Assembly (NCBI RefSeq): GCF_011578045.1
Contig: NZ_CP049801.1
Coordinates: forward strand, 868,001-932,000
Source of the DNA: Acinetobacter shaoyimingii
Lineage (GTDB): Bacteria; Pseudomonadota; Gammaproteobacteria; Pseudomonadales; Moraxellaceae
Reading direction: 5' to 3'
Length of the DNA stretch: 64,000 nt
Part shown: piece by piece, positions 9,805 to 18,822 of the stretch
How the letters are laid out: each line of letters starts with the position of its first letter
Numbering within the stretch: position 1 is the stretch's first letter
Notes under the pieces: model-generated
Seen by the model: only the letters and a program-made list of their open reading frames with translations
Databases searched by the model: none
What the model was told of the DNA's origin: nothing
Made by a program: the position numbers and the translations under genes

Positions 9805-11421
9805 ATGGCAAATTCTTATAACAAACAATCTCGCGGTTTGATTTCGAATGCGTTCGGAGTGGCTAAAAAGCTCACCAACACAGGGTTTGATCTACTGACT
9901 CATGTTGCACCAGGCAGTGTTTCGAAACTGAATCAAACACCTGAAGATCATCAAATAATTGAAGGGAAGGCGAAAGAAAAAACAATGAATGATAAAAAAC
10001 AGTTAGATAATCCACAGGAAATGATTCGTGAGCACGTTCCTAAAGTGACCGCACAATTATTGGGTCGTCATTATAATAAAGTGAATAATATTGCTTCCTT
10101 TATTTCACCAGATCTTAACAATAAAATTGCAGATTACTTTTTTGACAAACTTGATGATTTTTCATCATCGTTAAGTTCTGTTGATCATGTTTTAAAGGAA
10201 GTTGGTGCTAAAAATTTAGGCGAACTTGCATCTGATGCATCTCGTTCTAGTCGTATTAGTGCTGCTTTGGCAAATCAAAACAAACTGATTGCCGCGGTTC
10301 AAGGGGCAGTAACGGGAGCAACAGGTGTTGTTGGTACAGCCATTGATATCCCAACGTCTTTGGTGCTGACTTTAAGAGCAATCTATCAAACGGGTCGTGC
10401 ACACGGTTTTGAGCTTGATCGGAAAAGTGAAAGAGATATTGTTGAATATGTGTTCAAACAAGTTGACTTAGGTGCGCTTGCTGAAAAGCAAACGGTGCTG
10501 GTTGCTTTACGTGCATTTTCAAATGTGCTTGAAACTCAAAATGTACAGCAACTTCAAACGTTGCTTGGCTCAAGTAATGATTTTGCAGTATTACAAAAAT
10601 GGATGAGCCAAGAAGATGGTACTGCGAAGTGGGCATGGTTGAATCATATCCCTAAAATTTCGATTTTATCTAAACTGACACCTCTGGCAGGTGCAGGTGT
10701 GGGTGCGGTCTATAGTTGGAAATTGATTGAAGACGCAAACAAAAAAGCAGAAGTGATCTTTTCGAGCGCGCAACAATATCTACTTCAGCATCCCAATGAA
10801 CCTGTCGATATTTTAACGGCATATGAACGATCAAAAGCTTTAATTGAACAAGCAAGCCCGTTGCTGAATCAGGATAATCAATCTGCTCCGAATAAATTGG
10901 ATCCACAATCAGATTTAGATTCGGCACCAGATCAGATCGATAACCAAGTGATCAAAGAGATTCGTGTTGAACAAAAGCCTGAAGAAAAACCAGAGCAAGA
11001 ATCGGTTGCTGAAGGATTGAAAAAGCTTGCTGAGACACATGTTGAACCTAAACCTGTTGAGTCTAAGTCCGTAGATGAGAAATCAGCAGCATCTAAACCA
11101 GATGAGACGCAAGCAAAAAGTGAGCCTCAAGTAAATGCTGTATCGGAAGTTGAACAGAAAACGGCAACGAAGCAGACTACACCAGCAAAAACACAAGCTG
11201 ACAGGCAAGTTGAGGTAAAAAATGAAGCTAACGCTACCGCAACAAGAGGGAATGCAAAAAAAACCACGAAGACGAATCAGAATGCTGCAAAAGTAGACTC
11301 GAAGCCAACAGTCAAAGTTGTGAAAAAAAGCACTCAAGACAACAAAACGACACAAACTCAAAAACAAGCGACTGAGTCATCTTCGCTTACAAAAAAAGAG
11401 GAACAACCTAAAGCAAAGTAA
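9805..11421 (+). CDS. EcsC-family protein with long low-complexity tail
   Basis: A 538-residue protein. Residues about 50-340 have the EcsC-family pattern: a helical region, then GAVTGATGVVGTAIDIPTSL near residue 180 and LTPLAGAGVGAVYSWKLIED near residue 293. The remaining 190 or so residues are low complexity, rich in Lys, Glu, Gln, Thr, Ala and Pro (repeats of KP, TQ and AK), and probably disordered. EcsC proteins are of unknown biochemical function; in Bacillus ecsC lies with an ABC transporter, but no such genes are here. The start at 9805 is preferred over GTG 9778 because AAGGAAGAG lies about seven bases upstream. It is followed by the terminator that overlaps the rpsL promoter. Confidence 0.75.
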   Translation: MANSYNKQSRGLISNAFGVAKKLTNTGFDLLTHVAPGSVSKLNQTPEDHQIIEGKAKEKTMNDKKQLDNPQEMIREHVPKVTAQLLGRHYNKVNNIASFISPDLNNKIADYFFDKLDDFSSSLSSVDHVLKEVGAKNLGELASDASRSSRISAALANQNKLIAAVQGAVTGATGVVGTAIDIPTSLVLTLRAIYQTGRAHGFELDRKSERDIVEYVFKQVDLGALAEKQTVLVALRAFSNVLETQNVQQLQTLLGSSNDFAVLQKWMSQEDGTAKWAWLNHIPKISILSKLTPLAGAGVGAVYSWKLIEDANKKAEVIFSSAQQYLLQHPNEPVDILTAYERSKALIEQASPLLNQDNQSAPNKLDPQSDLDSAPDQIDNQVIKEIRVEQKPEEKPEQESVAEGLKKLAETHVEPKPVESKSVDEKSAASKPDETQAKSEPQVNAVSEVEQKTATKQTTPAKTQADRQVEVKNEANATATRGNAKKTTKTNQNAAKVDSKPTVKVVKKSTQDNKTTQTQKQATESSSLTKKEEQPKAK

Positions 11422-11457
11422 TGTGTCTAATTTTCTAGCAATTAGAAAGTTAAATCC

Positions 11458-11501
11458 AAAATGGTTGACATTCGACCCTATGTCGAATGTTGACCATTTT
11501 T
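11458..11501 (+). terminator. Terminator after the EcsC-family gene
   Basis: A long hairpin with arms 11458-11476 and 11482-11500 (AAAATGGT, then ACATTCGAC, against their complements with one mismatched position) and a T-run. Its 3' arm contains the -35 hexamer of the rpsL promoter. Confidence 0.75.
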
Positions 11502-11518
11502 ACATCTTGGCATACAAT
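11490..11518 (+). promoter_or_regulatory. Probable sigma-70 promoter of the str operon
   Basis: TTGACC at 11490-11495 and TACAAT at 11513-11518 are separated by exactly 17 bases, a near-consensus vegetative promoter. A start about seven bases later (near 11525) would put the transcript's first bases at the foot of the next hairpin. It reads into rpsL, 53 bases further on. Confidence 0.7.
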
Positions 11519-11523
11519 TGCAT

Positions 11524-11557
11524 GCCCTCAAAAAGTCATATTTTTTTGGGGCTTTTT
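11524..11557 (+). promoter_or_regulatory. Hairpin at the 5' end of the rpsL leader
   Basis: GCCC and GGGC (11524-11527 with 11549-11552) enclose an A-run pairing with a T-run, followed by TTTTT. It has the shape of an intrinsic terminator but lies at the predicted transcript start, seven bases before the rpsL ribosome binding site GGGAG. It could be a 5' protective stem-loop or simply a second terminator for the upstream gene. Confidence 0.45.
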
Positions 11558-11577
11558 ATTAACGGGAGAATTGCCAA

Positions 11578-11952
11578 ATGGCAACAACAAATCAGTTGAT
11601 CCGTAAGGGTCGTACAACTTTGATTGAAAAATCAAAAGTTCCTGCGTTGAAGGCTTGTCCACAACGTCGTGGTGTTTGTACACGTGTTTACACAACTACA
11701 CCTAAAAAACCTAACTCAGCAATGCGTAAAGTTTGCCGTGTTCGCTTAACTTCTGGTTTTGAAGTATCAAGCTACATCGGTGGTGAAGGCCATAACCTAC
11801 AAGAGCACAGTGTTGTTCTTATCCGTGGTGGTCGTGTTAAAGACTTACCAGGTGTACGTTACCATACCGTTCGTGGTTCATTAGACTGTGCTGGTGTTAA
11901 AGATCGTAACCAGTCTCGTTCTAAATACGGTACTAAACGTCCTAAGAAATAA
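11578..11952 (+). CDS. rpsL: 30S ribosomal protein S12
   Basis: S12 sits at the decoding centre of the 30S subunit and is the classical site of streptomycin resistance. The 124 residues include [11 protein letters not shown] around residue 42 and [15 protein letters not shown] around residue 87, with the lysines at both hot spots in the wild-type, drug-sensitive state. GGGAG lies ten bases before the ATG. It is the first gene of the str operon (rpsL, rpsG, fusA, tuf) and is read from the near-consensus promoter just upstream. Confidence 0.97.
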   Translation: MATTNQLIRKGRTTLIEKSKVPALKACPQRRGVCTRVYTTTPKKPNSAMRKVCRVRLTSGFEVSSYIGGEGHNLQEHSVVLIRGGRVKDLPGVRYHTVRGSLDCAGVKDRNQSRSKYGTKRPKK

Positions 11953-12131
11953 TTCTTTAAGAACATTTTCTTAAGAACGTAGAACCGCAATCCTTTATCG
12001 TCTCGCTTGTCTGATTTCTGCATTAATTTTGTGAAATTCAAGCGACGTGTAGTAAGGCCAGCGAGTGGTACATGACACTTTGTACTCATGCTGGATAAAC
12101 CTGAAGTGTCAATTTTATTAGGTGTATTAAA

Positions 12132-12602
12132 ATGCCAAGACGTCGCGTAGTCGCTGCCCGTGAAATCCTTCCGGATCCTAAGTTCGGCAGCCAAACAATC
12201 GCTAAATTCATGAACCACGTAATGCAAGATGGTAAAAAGTCTATTGCTGAAAGTATCGTTTACGGTGCTTTAGACCGCGTTCAAGAAAAAAATAAAGTAG
12301 ACCCAGTTGAATTTTTCGAGACTACTCTTGAAAAAGTTCGTCCAATGGTCGAAGTAAAAGCACGCCGTGTTGGTGGTGCTACATACCAAGTACCTATGGA
12401 AGTGCGCCCATCCCGTCGTACTGCCTTGGCTATGCGTTGGTTAGTAGATGCTGCTGCTAAGCGTTCTGAAAAAACTATGGCTTTACGTCTTGCTGGTGAG
12501 TTGCTTGACGCAGCTGAAGGTAAAGGTTCAGCGATCAAGAAACGTGAAGACGTGCATCGTATGGCTGAAGCCAACAAAGCATTCTCTCACTACCGTTTCT
12601 AA
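12132..12602 (+). CDS. rpsG: 30S ribosomal protein S7
   Basis: S7 nucleates assembly of the head of the 30S subunit by binding the 3' major domain of 16S rRNA. The 156 residues begin [20 protein letters not shown] and end in KAFSHYRF, both as expected for the bacterial family. It follows rpsL by 179 bases, a longer gap than in E. coli, where S7 binds the rpsL-rpsG spacer and represses its own operon. The spacer here has repeated CTTAAGAA-type palindromic pieces near 11953-11980 and may hold a comparable site; this is inference. Confidence 0.97.
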   Translation: MPRRRVVAAREILPDPKFGSQTIAKFMNHVMQDGKKSIAESIVYGALDRVQEKNKVDPVEFFETTLEKVRPMVEVKARRVGGATYQVPMEVRPSRRTALAMRWLVDAAAKRSEKTMALRLAGELLDAAEGKGSAIKKREDVHRMAEANKAFSHYRF

Positions 12603-12662
12603 TAGGTTAAGAGACCTTAATCAGGATGACGATAGGGCGGTTTCACCAAACTGTCGTCTAAG

Positions 12663-12691
12663 CGCTTTAAGCTGTTACGCAGCTTAAAGCG
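12663..12691 (+). promoter_or_regulatory. Perfect 12-bp hairpin between rpsG and fusA
   Basis: CGCTTTAAGCTG (12663-12674) and its exact complement (12680-12691) flank a TTACG loop. Only a weak T-run (TCCTGTTTT) follows. It could be a leaky terminator or an RNA processing site that sets the ratio of S7 to EF-G. Confidence 0.55.
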
Positions 12692-12730
12692 TCCTGTTTT
12701 AAACAACAAAATTTAGGAATGCAAGAAATC

Positions 12731-14866
12731 ATGGCTCGTCAAACCCCTATTTCTCGTTACCGTAATATTGGTATTTCAGCGCACATCGATGCTGGTAAAA
12801 CCACGACTACAGAACGTATTTTGTTCTACACAGGTGTATCTCACAAAATTGGTGAAGTACATGATGGTGCAGCAACAATGGACTGGATGGAACAAGAGCA
12901 AGAACGTGGTATTACAATCACTTCAGCTGCTACGACTACATTCTGGTCAGGTATGTCTAAACAGTACCCAGAACACCGTATCAACGTAATTGATACACCG
13001 GGACACGTTGACTTCACAATCGAAGTTGAACGTTCTATGCGTGTTCTTGATGGTGCTTGTATGGTTTACTGTGCTGTAGGTGGTGTTCAACCTCAGTCTG
13101 AAACTGTATGGCGTCAAGCGAATAAATACCAAGTTCCTCGTTTAGCATTCGTGAACAAGATGGACCGTACAGGTGCCAACTTCTTCCGTGTTGTTGAACA
13201 AATGAAAACACGTCTTGGTGCACACCCTGTACCAGTAGTAATCCCTGTTGGCGCTGAAGAAAACTTCCAAGGCGTTATCGATTTGATCGAAATGAAACAG
13301 ATCATTTGGGATGAAGCTTCTCAAGGTATGAAGTTTGAGTACGGTGATATCCCTGCTGAACTTCAAGAACTTGCTGAAGAATGGCGTACAAACATGGTTG
13401 AAGCTGCGGCTGAAGCTTCTGAAGAATTGATGGACGAATACTTGAACAATGGCGACTTGTCGAAAGAACAAATCGTTGCTGGTCTTCGTGCTCAAACTTT
13501 GGCTTGCGAAATCCAACCAATGCTTTGTGGTACAGCGTTCAAAAACAAAGGTGTTCAACGTATGTTGGATGCTGTTATTGACTTCTTACCATCACCGACT
13601 GAAGTTAAGCCAATCGAAGGTATTCTTGACGATAAAGCTGAAACTAAAGCGACTCGTGAAGCATCTGACGAACAACCGTTCTCTGCACTTGCATTCAAAA
13701 TTATGAATGACAAGTTCGTAGGTAACTTAACGTTCGTACGTGTTTATTCTGGTGTGCTTAAACAAGGCGACCCAGTATATAACCCAGTTAAATCTAAACG
13801 TGAACGTATCGGTCGTATCGTGCAAATGCACGCAAACGAACGTCAAGATCTTGACGAAATCCGTGCGGGTGATATCGCTGCGTGTGTAGGTCTTAAAGAC
13901 GTAACTACTGGTGATACACTATGTGATGAAAAACACATCATCACTTTAGAGCGTATGGAATTCCCTGAGCCAGTAATTTCTTTAGCTGTAGAGCCTAAGA
14001 CTAAAGCTGACCAAGAGAAAATGTCTATCGCGCTTGGTCGTTTGGCGAAAGAAGATCCATCGTTCCGTGTACGCACAGACGAAGAATCTGGCCAAACAAT
14101 TATTGCTGGTATGGGTGAGCTTCACCTTGACATCATCGTTGACCGTATGAAGCGTGAATTCAACGTTGAAGCGAACATTGGTAAACCAATGGTAGCTTAC
14201 CGCGAAACAATCAAAAAGACTGTTGAGCAAGAAGGTAAGTTCGTTCGTCAAACTGGTGGTAAAGGTAAATTCGGTCACGTATACGTACGTCTTGAGCCAA
14301 TGGATACTGACGCTGGTAAAGAATACGAATTCGCTGAAGAAGTTGTTGGTGGTGTAGTACCTAAAGAATTCTTCGGTGCAGTTGACAAAGGTATCCAAGA
14401 ACGTATGAAGAATGGTGTACTAGCTGGTTACCCAGTTGTAGGCATCAAAGCGACATTGTTCGATGGTTCTTACCATGATGTCGATTCTGACGAATTGTCG
14501 TTCAAAATGGCGGGTTCTTACGCATTCCGTGACGGTTTCATGAAAGCAGATCCTGTTCTTCTTGAACCAATCATGAAAGTTGAAGTAGAAACTCCAGAAG
14601 ACTACATGGGCGATATCATGGGTGACTTAAACCGTCGTCGTGGTATGGTTCAAGGTATGGACGATTTACCTGGTGGTACTAAAGCTATTCGTGCTGAAGT
14701 TCCACTTGCTGAGATGTTTGGTTACGCGACTCAAATGCGTTCTATGTCTCAAGGTCGTGCGACTTACTCTATGGAATTTGCTAAATATGCTGAAACTCCA
14801 CGTAACGTGGCTGAAGGCATCATTTCTAAGTTCCAATCTGGCGGTAAAAAAGGTGACGACGAGTAA
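12731..14866 (+). CDS. fusA: Elongation factor G
   Basis: EF-G is the GTPase that drives ribosomal translocation and, with RRF, ribosome recycling. The protein of 711 residues starts [20 protein letters not shown]; the G domain shows AHIDAGKTT (P-loop), DTPGHVDFT and NKMDRTGA, and the C-terminal domains show [18 protein letters not shown] and the conserved RRG in [10 protein letters not shown]. The start at 12731 is chosen over the ATG at 12719, since family N-termini begin MARQ or MARTT. It is the third gene of the str operon with highly biased codon use. No truncation or unusual insert is seen. Confidence 0.97.
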   Translation: MARQTPISRYRNIGISAHIDAGKTTTTERILFYTGVSHKIGEVHDGAATMDWMEQEQERGITITSAATTTFWSGMSKQYPEHRINVIDTPGHVDFTIEVERSMRVLDGACMVYCAVGGVQPQSETVWRQANKYQVPRLAFVNKMDRTGANFFRVVEQMKTRLGAHPVPVVIPVGAEENFQGVIDLIEMKQIIWDEASQGMKFEYGDIPAELQELAEEWRTNMVEAAAEASEELMDEYLNNGDLSKEQIVAGLRAQTLACEIQPMLCGTAFKNKGVQRMLDAVIDFLPSPTEVKPIEGILDDKAETKATREASDEQPFSALAFKIMNDKFVGNLTFVRVYSGVLKQGDPVYNPVKSKRERIGRIVQMHANERQDLDEIRAGDIAACVGLKDVTTGDTLCDEKHIITLERMEFPEPVISLAVEPKTKADQEKMSIALGRLAKEDPSFRVRTDEESGQTIIAGMGELHLDIIVDRMKREFNVEANIGKPMVAYRETIKKTVEQEGKFVRQTGGKGKFGHVYVRLEPMDTDAGKEYEFAEEVVGGVVPKEFFGAVDKGIQERMKNGVLAGYPVVGIKATLFDGSYHDVDSDELSFKMAGSYAFRDGFMKADPVLLEPIMKVEVETPEDYMGDIMGDLNRRRGMVQGMDDLPGGTKAIRAEVPLAEMFGYATQMRSMSQGRATYSMEFAKYAETPRNVAEGIISKFQSGGKKGDDE

Positions 14867-14958
14867 TCTTTCGATTACTATAAGCCCAAACTAATTCATA
14901 GTTAAAACCAAATGCTCATGGAGTGCCCCTCCATGAGTCGTTTAAAAAGGAAGATCTC

Positions 14959-16148
14959 ATGGCTAAGGCTAAGTTCGAACGTAATAAGCCACACGTTAAC
15001 GTGGGCACAATTGGTCACGTCGACCATGGTAAAACAACTTTAACTGCTGCTATTGCAACTATCTGTGCAAAAACTTACGGCGGTGAAGCGAAAGATTACG
15101 CAGCAATCGACTCTGCACCAGAAGAAAAAGCACGTGGTATTACAATTAATACTTCACACGTAGAATACGATTCTCCAACTCGTCACTACGCTCACGTAGA
15201 CTGCCCAGGACACGCCGATTATGTTAAAAACATGATCACTGGTGCTGCTCAGATGGACGGTGCGATCCTTGTATGTGCTGCGACTGATGGTCCAATGCCA
15301 CAAACTCGTGAACACATCCTTCTTTCTCGCCAAGTAGGTGTACCATACATCCTTGTGTTCCTTAACAAGTGTGACCTTGTTGATGATGAAGAGCTTCTTG
15401 AATTGGTAGAAATGGAAGTTCGTGAACTTCTTTCTACTTATGACTTCCCTGGTGATGACACTCCAATCATCCGTGGTTCAGCTTTAGCTGCGCTTAATGG
15501 TGACCAAGGTCAATATGGCGAGTCTGCAGTAATCGAATTAGTTTCTGCACTTGATTCTTACATTCCAGAACCAGAGCGTGCAATCGACAAAGCATTCTTA
15601 TGCCAATCGAAGACGTATTCTCTATCTCTGGTCGTGGTACAGTAGTAACTGGCCGTGTTGAATCAGGTATCGTGAAAGTAGGCGAAGAAGTTGAAATCGT
15701 TGGTATCAAAGACACAGTTAAAACAACTGTAACTGGCGTAGAAATGTTCCGTAAATTGCTTGACGAAGGTCGTGCAGGCGAGAACTGTGGTGTTCTTCTA
15801 CGTGGTACTAAGCGTGAAGACGTACAACGTGGTCAAGTACTTGCTAAACCAGGTACAATCAACCCGCACACTAAATTCGATGCAGAAGTATACGTACTTT
15901 CTAAAGAAGAAGGTGGTCGTCATACTCCATTCCTTAACGGTTACCGTCCACAGTTCTACTTCCGTACAACTGACGTAACTGGCGCGATTCAATTGAAAGA
16001 AGGCGTTGAAATGGTTATGCCTGGTGACAACGTTGAGATGTCAGTAGAATTAATCCACCCAATCGCAATGGACCCAGGTCTACGTTTTGCGATCCGTGAA
16101 GGTGGTCGTACAGTTGGTGCTGGTGTGGTTGCTAAAGTAACTGCATAA
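14959..16148 (+). pseudogene. tuf: Elongation factor Tu gene, frameshifted by one missing base
   Basis: EF-Tu delivers aminoacyl-tRNA to the ribosome. The gene spans 1190 bases; an intact 396-residue gene with stop would need 1191. The first frame runs [20 protein letters not shown] with intact P-loop [17 protein letters not shown] and NKCD, then goes astray after AIDKAFL at about 15600 and stops at 15645 after 228 residues. A second frame takes over at 15600 with [18 protein letters not shown] and runs correctly through domains 2 and 3 to VVAKVTA at 16148. The expected CTTAATGCC reads CTTATGCC, so one A is missing. Codon use stays strongly optimised on both sides. Either this is a very recent mutation tolerated by a second tuf gene, or a sequence/assembly error. 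AAGGAAGA precedes the start. Confidence 0.9.
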
Positions 16149-16162
16149 TCGCTGATTGTGTG

Positions 16163-16194
16163 AAAAAAAGCGTCCCTCTGGGGCGCTTTTTTTT
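16163..16194 (+). terminator. Terminator of the str operon
   Basis: The stem AGCGTCCC/GGGGCGCT (16169-16176 with 16180-16187, one G-T pair) with a TCT loop is followed by eight T. It closes the str operon 20 bases after tuf. Confidence 0.9.
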
Positions 16195-16379
16195 GCTTTT
16201 TAAAATAAGAAATTAAAAAAATACGAGCGAGATTGTCGAACAATGACAATCTAAATTGTCCTCATGTGACATTCGGCTGACCTGTATGGCTTTTGGTGAT
16301 TTGGAACAAGCTCGTATGCTGATTATAGAAAATAAAAAAGATTGGGCATGGTGTTATGCATGTCTAAAGGAGTGTTTCT

Positions 16380-17261
16380 ATGAATGCAAAAGTCAATATT
16401 ACGAATCGAGCTGGTGCAAGTTTTCCTGTACGTCGTATGAAATTTGATTTTGAAAACGTACCTGAATATTGGATGAATGGTTCAGCAGGCTTAACTCATT
16501 TTATGACTGCACTTTCAGCATTATTCCCTGCAGGCGAAAAATTCTTTATTGATAGTGTTCGTGCAGTCAGAAATTATCCTGAAATTAAAGACAATGAAGC
16601 ATTGCAAAAAGAAATCAGTGCTTTTATTGGTCAAGAAGCAATGCATACTCATGAGCATGCAGGTTTTAACCAATCTGCACAGAAATTTGGTCATGATGTT
16701 GATCGTCTAGAAAAGTATACAGGAGCGGTGATTCAAGGTTTCCGCAAAACAGCTGCTTTTATTGGTAAGCCGTTTGGTGTTAATCAACAAATGATCGATC
16801 TGATTGGTACCACAGCCTTAGAACATTTCACTGCGACCATTGCTTCAGAACTGTTACGCAATAACCATATTCAGGAACTCATGACCGATGAAACCATGAA
16901 AACCATGTGGTTATGGCATGCGATAGAAGAAAATGAGCATAAAGCCGTAGCTTACGACGTATTTGAAGGTGTTTTTGGTCAAGGCTTTAAAGCTTATGCC
17001 GCACGTACAAGTGGTTTAGTGATGGCCATGGTTGTACTTCTAATCGTTCAGTCATATTTCGTAGCACGCTTATTACGTGAAGATAAACAGCTCAATGTAG
17101 ATGCATTTAAAGATATTTATATTTATGCATACAGTCCGTCGAAAGGCATCATTACAGGGATGACCAAAGAGATGTTGGCTTATTTCAAACCTGGTTTTCA
17201 TCCAAATCATTTAGAGACAGATGGTTTATTGGAAAAGTGGAAATCAAAATTAGGTCTATAA
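16380..17261 (+). CDS. Predicted metal-dependent hydrolase (ferritin-like helical family)
   Basis: A 293-residue member of the family annotated as metal-dependent hydrolases (Pfam PF10118). Conserved metal-ligand-type motifs are visible in order: FIGQEAMHTHEH near residue 83, TALEHFTATIASE near 143, and WHAIEENEHKAVAYDVFE near 179. This pattern of Glu and His on helices resembles a di-iron ferritin-like fold. One hydrophobic segment, MAMVVLLIVQSYFVARLL near residue 217, suggests membrane association. The actual reaction is unknown. A ribosome site AAAGGAG lies about eight bases before the ATG. It stands alone between two terminators. Confidence 0.75.
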   Translation: MNAKVNITNRAGASFPVRRMKFDFENVPEYWMNGSAGLTHFMTALSALFPAGEKFFIDSVRAVRNYPEIKDNEALQKEISAFIGQEAMHTHEHAGFNQSAQKFGHDVDRLEKYTGAVIQGFRKTAAFIGKPFGVNQQMIDLIGTTALEHFTATIASELLRNNHIQELMTDETMKTMWLWHAIEENEHKAVAYDVFEGVFGQGFKAYAARTSGLVMAMVVLLIVQSYFVARLLREDKQLNVDAFKDIYIYAYSPSKGIITGMTKEMLAYFKPGFHPNHLETDGLLEKWKSKLGL

Positions 17262-17274
17262 ATTTAGATAATGT

Positions 17275-17306
17275 AAAAAGGACAACATTCAGTTGTCCTT
17301 TTTTTA
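17275..17306 (+). terminator. Terminator after the PF10118 gene
   Basis: A 12-bp perfect stem, AAAAAGGACAAC at 17275-17286 with its complement at 17292-17303, closes on an ATTCA loop and ends in a T-run. Symmetric A and T runs allow use in both directions. Confidence 0.88.
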
Positions 17307-17370
17307 TGTATTTATTGATGAAAGTTTTTATAATGCATATCCAATGTCGATGTTTTGAAAGAAAGCCTAA

Positions 17371-17832
17371 ATGATTCGTAAAATGCAGATGTCAGATGTA
17401 CAGCGTGTCGCTGAAATTGAACGTTTGGTACAAACACATCCGTGGACATCGAAACAGTTTGAAGAGTCAGTAAGCTCTTACCAAAGTACGGTCATCGAAT
17501 ATCAATCGCAAGTGGTTGGTTTTTGCATATTGCAACCTGTATTGGATGAAGCAAATTTACTGCTGATGGCGATCGATCCAAAAATGCAGGGTCAGGGTTT
17601 GGGATATAAGCTTTTAGAGTATTCAATTGAACAATTAAAAAACAACCCAGTTCAAATCTTTTTAGAAGTGCGTGAAAGCAATCTGGCAGCAATTGCTTTG
17701 TACGAAAAATCGGGTTTCCACCAGATTGATGTACGACGCAATTATTATCCTAAAGCTGATGGATCAAAAGAAAATGCGATTATTATGGTGAAATCGTGTA
17801 GTGATGATTTTGCACAACTGTTTAAAATGTAA
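17371..17832 (+). CDS. rimI: Ribosomal protein S18-alanine N-acetyltransferase
   Basis: A 153-residue GNAT acetyltransferase. It begins IRKMQMSDVQRVAEIE, contains HPWTSKQFEES, then the acetyl-CoA binding motif A MAIDPKMQGQGLGYKLLEY near residue 70 (Q-x-x-G-x-G/A pattern) and motif B FLEVRESNLAAIALYEKSGF, which matches RimI closely, followed by RRNYYP. RimI acetylates the N-terminal alanine of S18. In many bacteria rimI lies with tsaB; here it has no obvious partner. It converges on bpt. Other GNAT roles cannot be excluded, but the EVR-N-A-LYEK-GF and RRNYY motifs are specific. Confidence 0.85.
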   Translation: MIRKMQMSDVQRVAEIERLVQTHPWTSKQFEESVSSYQSTVIEYQSQVVGFCILQPVLDEANLLLMAIDPKMQGQGLGYKLLEYSIEQLKNNPVQIFLEVRESNLAAIALYEKSGFHQIDVRRNYYPKADGSKENAIIMVKSCSDDFAQLFKM

Positions 17833-17986
17833 GAGAAATATTGGATTTCGTTCAATTTCGGGCGATTTGTCTAAGGATCATGAAGTAGCCATTCATTGAA
17901 TAAATTCGTATCAAATAACCCTTTATTGAGTAAAAGGTCATTTAATAGAAGTGTGGTAAATCATCTATTAGAAAGTGATTTAAATG

Positions 17987-18799
17987 TTATTTTATAAAGT
18001 CATTCCAACCTGAGGGTAGTGTGGTCATCAGCATATCGCCGAGATGTTGAATTTCTTCAGCATCCAAGCTTCGATTAATGCGGCGCCATTGCCCATCGAG
18101 TAAAAATTCAAACGGCGAATACTGGACTTTGTAATTCATTTTACTCGAATGCGGCACCCAATAGCCTAAATACACGTAACTTTGAGCAATAGATTGAACA
18201 TATTCAATTTGTTTTAAAATCGCAAAAACACCCAAAGATCTGCGACTTTCTTTTGGATCAAAAAAGGTATACACCGCAGAAATACCATCATCCAACACGT
18301 CACAGGTCGACACACTAATCAACTGATCATCTTTCCATAACTCTAAAAAGAAACTATTGCTACAGCTATGGACTAAAAATTTTTCAAATTGATCAAAACT
18401 AGGTGGGAACATATCACCATCGGAGTGACGTTCATTAATATACCGCTCATAAAGCTGATAATGCTGCATGTTGGCTTGATGCGTTGGAATAATCTTCATG
18501 ATTAAATCTTGATTGCGCTTCCATGCTTTCTTTTGAATGCTGTTCATTTGAAATGAAGACACGGGTACACGACAAGATAAGCATTGACGGCATAAATGAC
18601 ATTCTGGACGATAAACAAAATCACCACTGCGTCTAAACCCAGTACGAGACAATTCAGATAATGTGACCACATCGATTTTATGTGCAGGGTCTAAAAAAAC
18701 CATGCGTGCTGATTTATCAGGCAGATAACTGCAATCATGTGGTGGCGTTATATAATACTGTAAGTCGTTGAGTAGTGACTTAGGATGATACGAGTTCAT
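17987..18799 (-). CDS. bpt: Aspartate/glutamate leucyltransferase (N-degron pathway)
   Basis: Bpt transfers leucine from Leu-tRNA to proteins that begin with Asp or Glu, marking them for ClpS-ClpAP. The 270 residues show the arginyl-transferase-type features: YLPDKSARMVFLDP, GFRRSGDFVYRPEC followed by a CxxCxxC-type cluster (C-HLCRQCLSC), and in the C-terminal part AVYTFFDPKESRRSLGVFAI and YLGYWVPHSSKMNYK. It lies 23 bases downstream of aat on the same strand, so both N-end-rule transferases are made from one unit, as in Pseudomonas and Vibrio. Length is slightly above the usual 240-250. Confidence 0.92.
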   Translation of the reverse strand: MNSYHPKSLLNDLQYYITPPHDCSYLPDKSARMVFLDPAHKIDVVTLSELSRTGFRRSGDFVYRPECHLCRQCLSCRVPVSSFQMNSIQKKAWKRNQDLIMKIIPTHQANMQHYQLYERYINERHSDGDMFPPSFDQFEKFLVHSCSNSFFLELWKDDQLISVSTCDVLDDGISAVYTFFDPKESRRSLGVFAILKQIEYVQSIAQSYVYLGYWVPHSSKMNYKVQYSPFEFLLDGQWRRINRSLDAEEIQHLGDMLMTTLPSGWNDFIK

Positions 18800-18822
18800 A
18801 TAAGGGTGACTCTCCTCATCAA

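Noticed and set aside
12448..14894. Frames of 70-140 codons overlapping rpsG and fusA on both strands
   Set aside because: Products of strong codon bias in the str operon; no independent signals.
15590..15610. Programmed minus-one frameshift in tuf
   Set aside because: A slip would restore EF-Tu, but TTCTTATG is not a known slippery site, there is no obvious stimulatory structure, and tuf is not known to use frameshifting.
14923..15645. A 240-residue protein reading as a short EF-Tu with a novel tail
   Set aside because: The tail after AIDKAFL is out-of-frame sequence; the correct frame continues at 15600. This is a frameshift, not a novel short protein.
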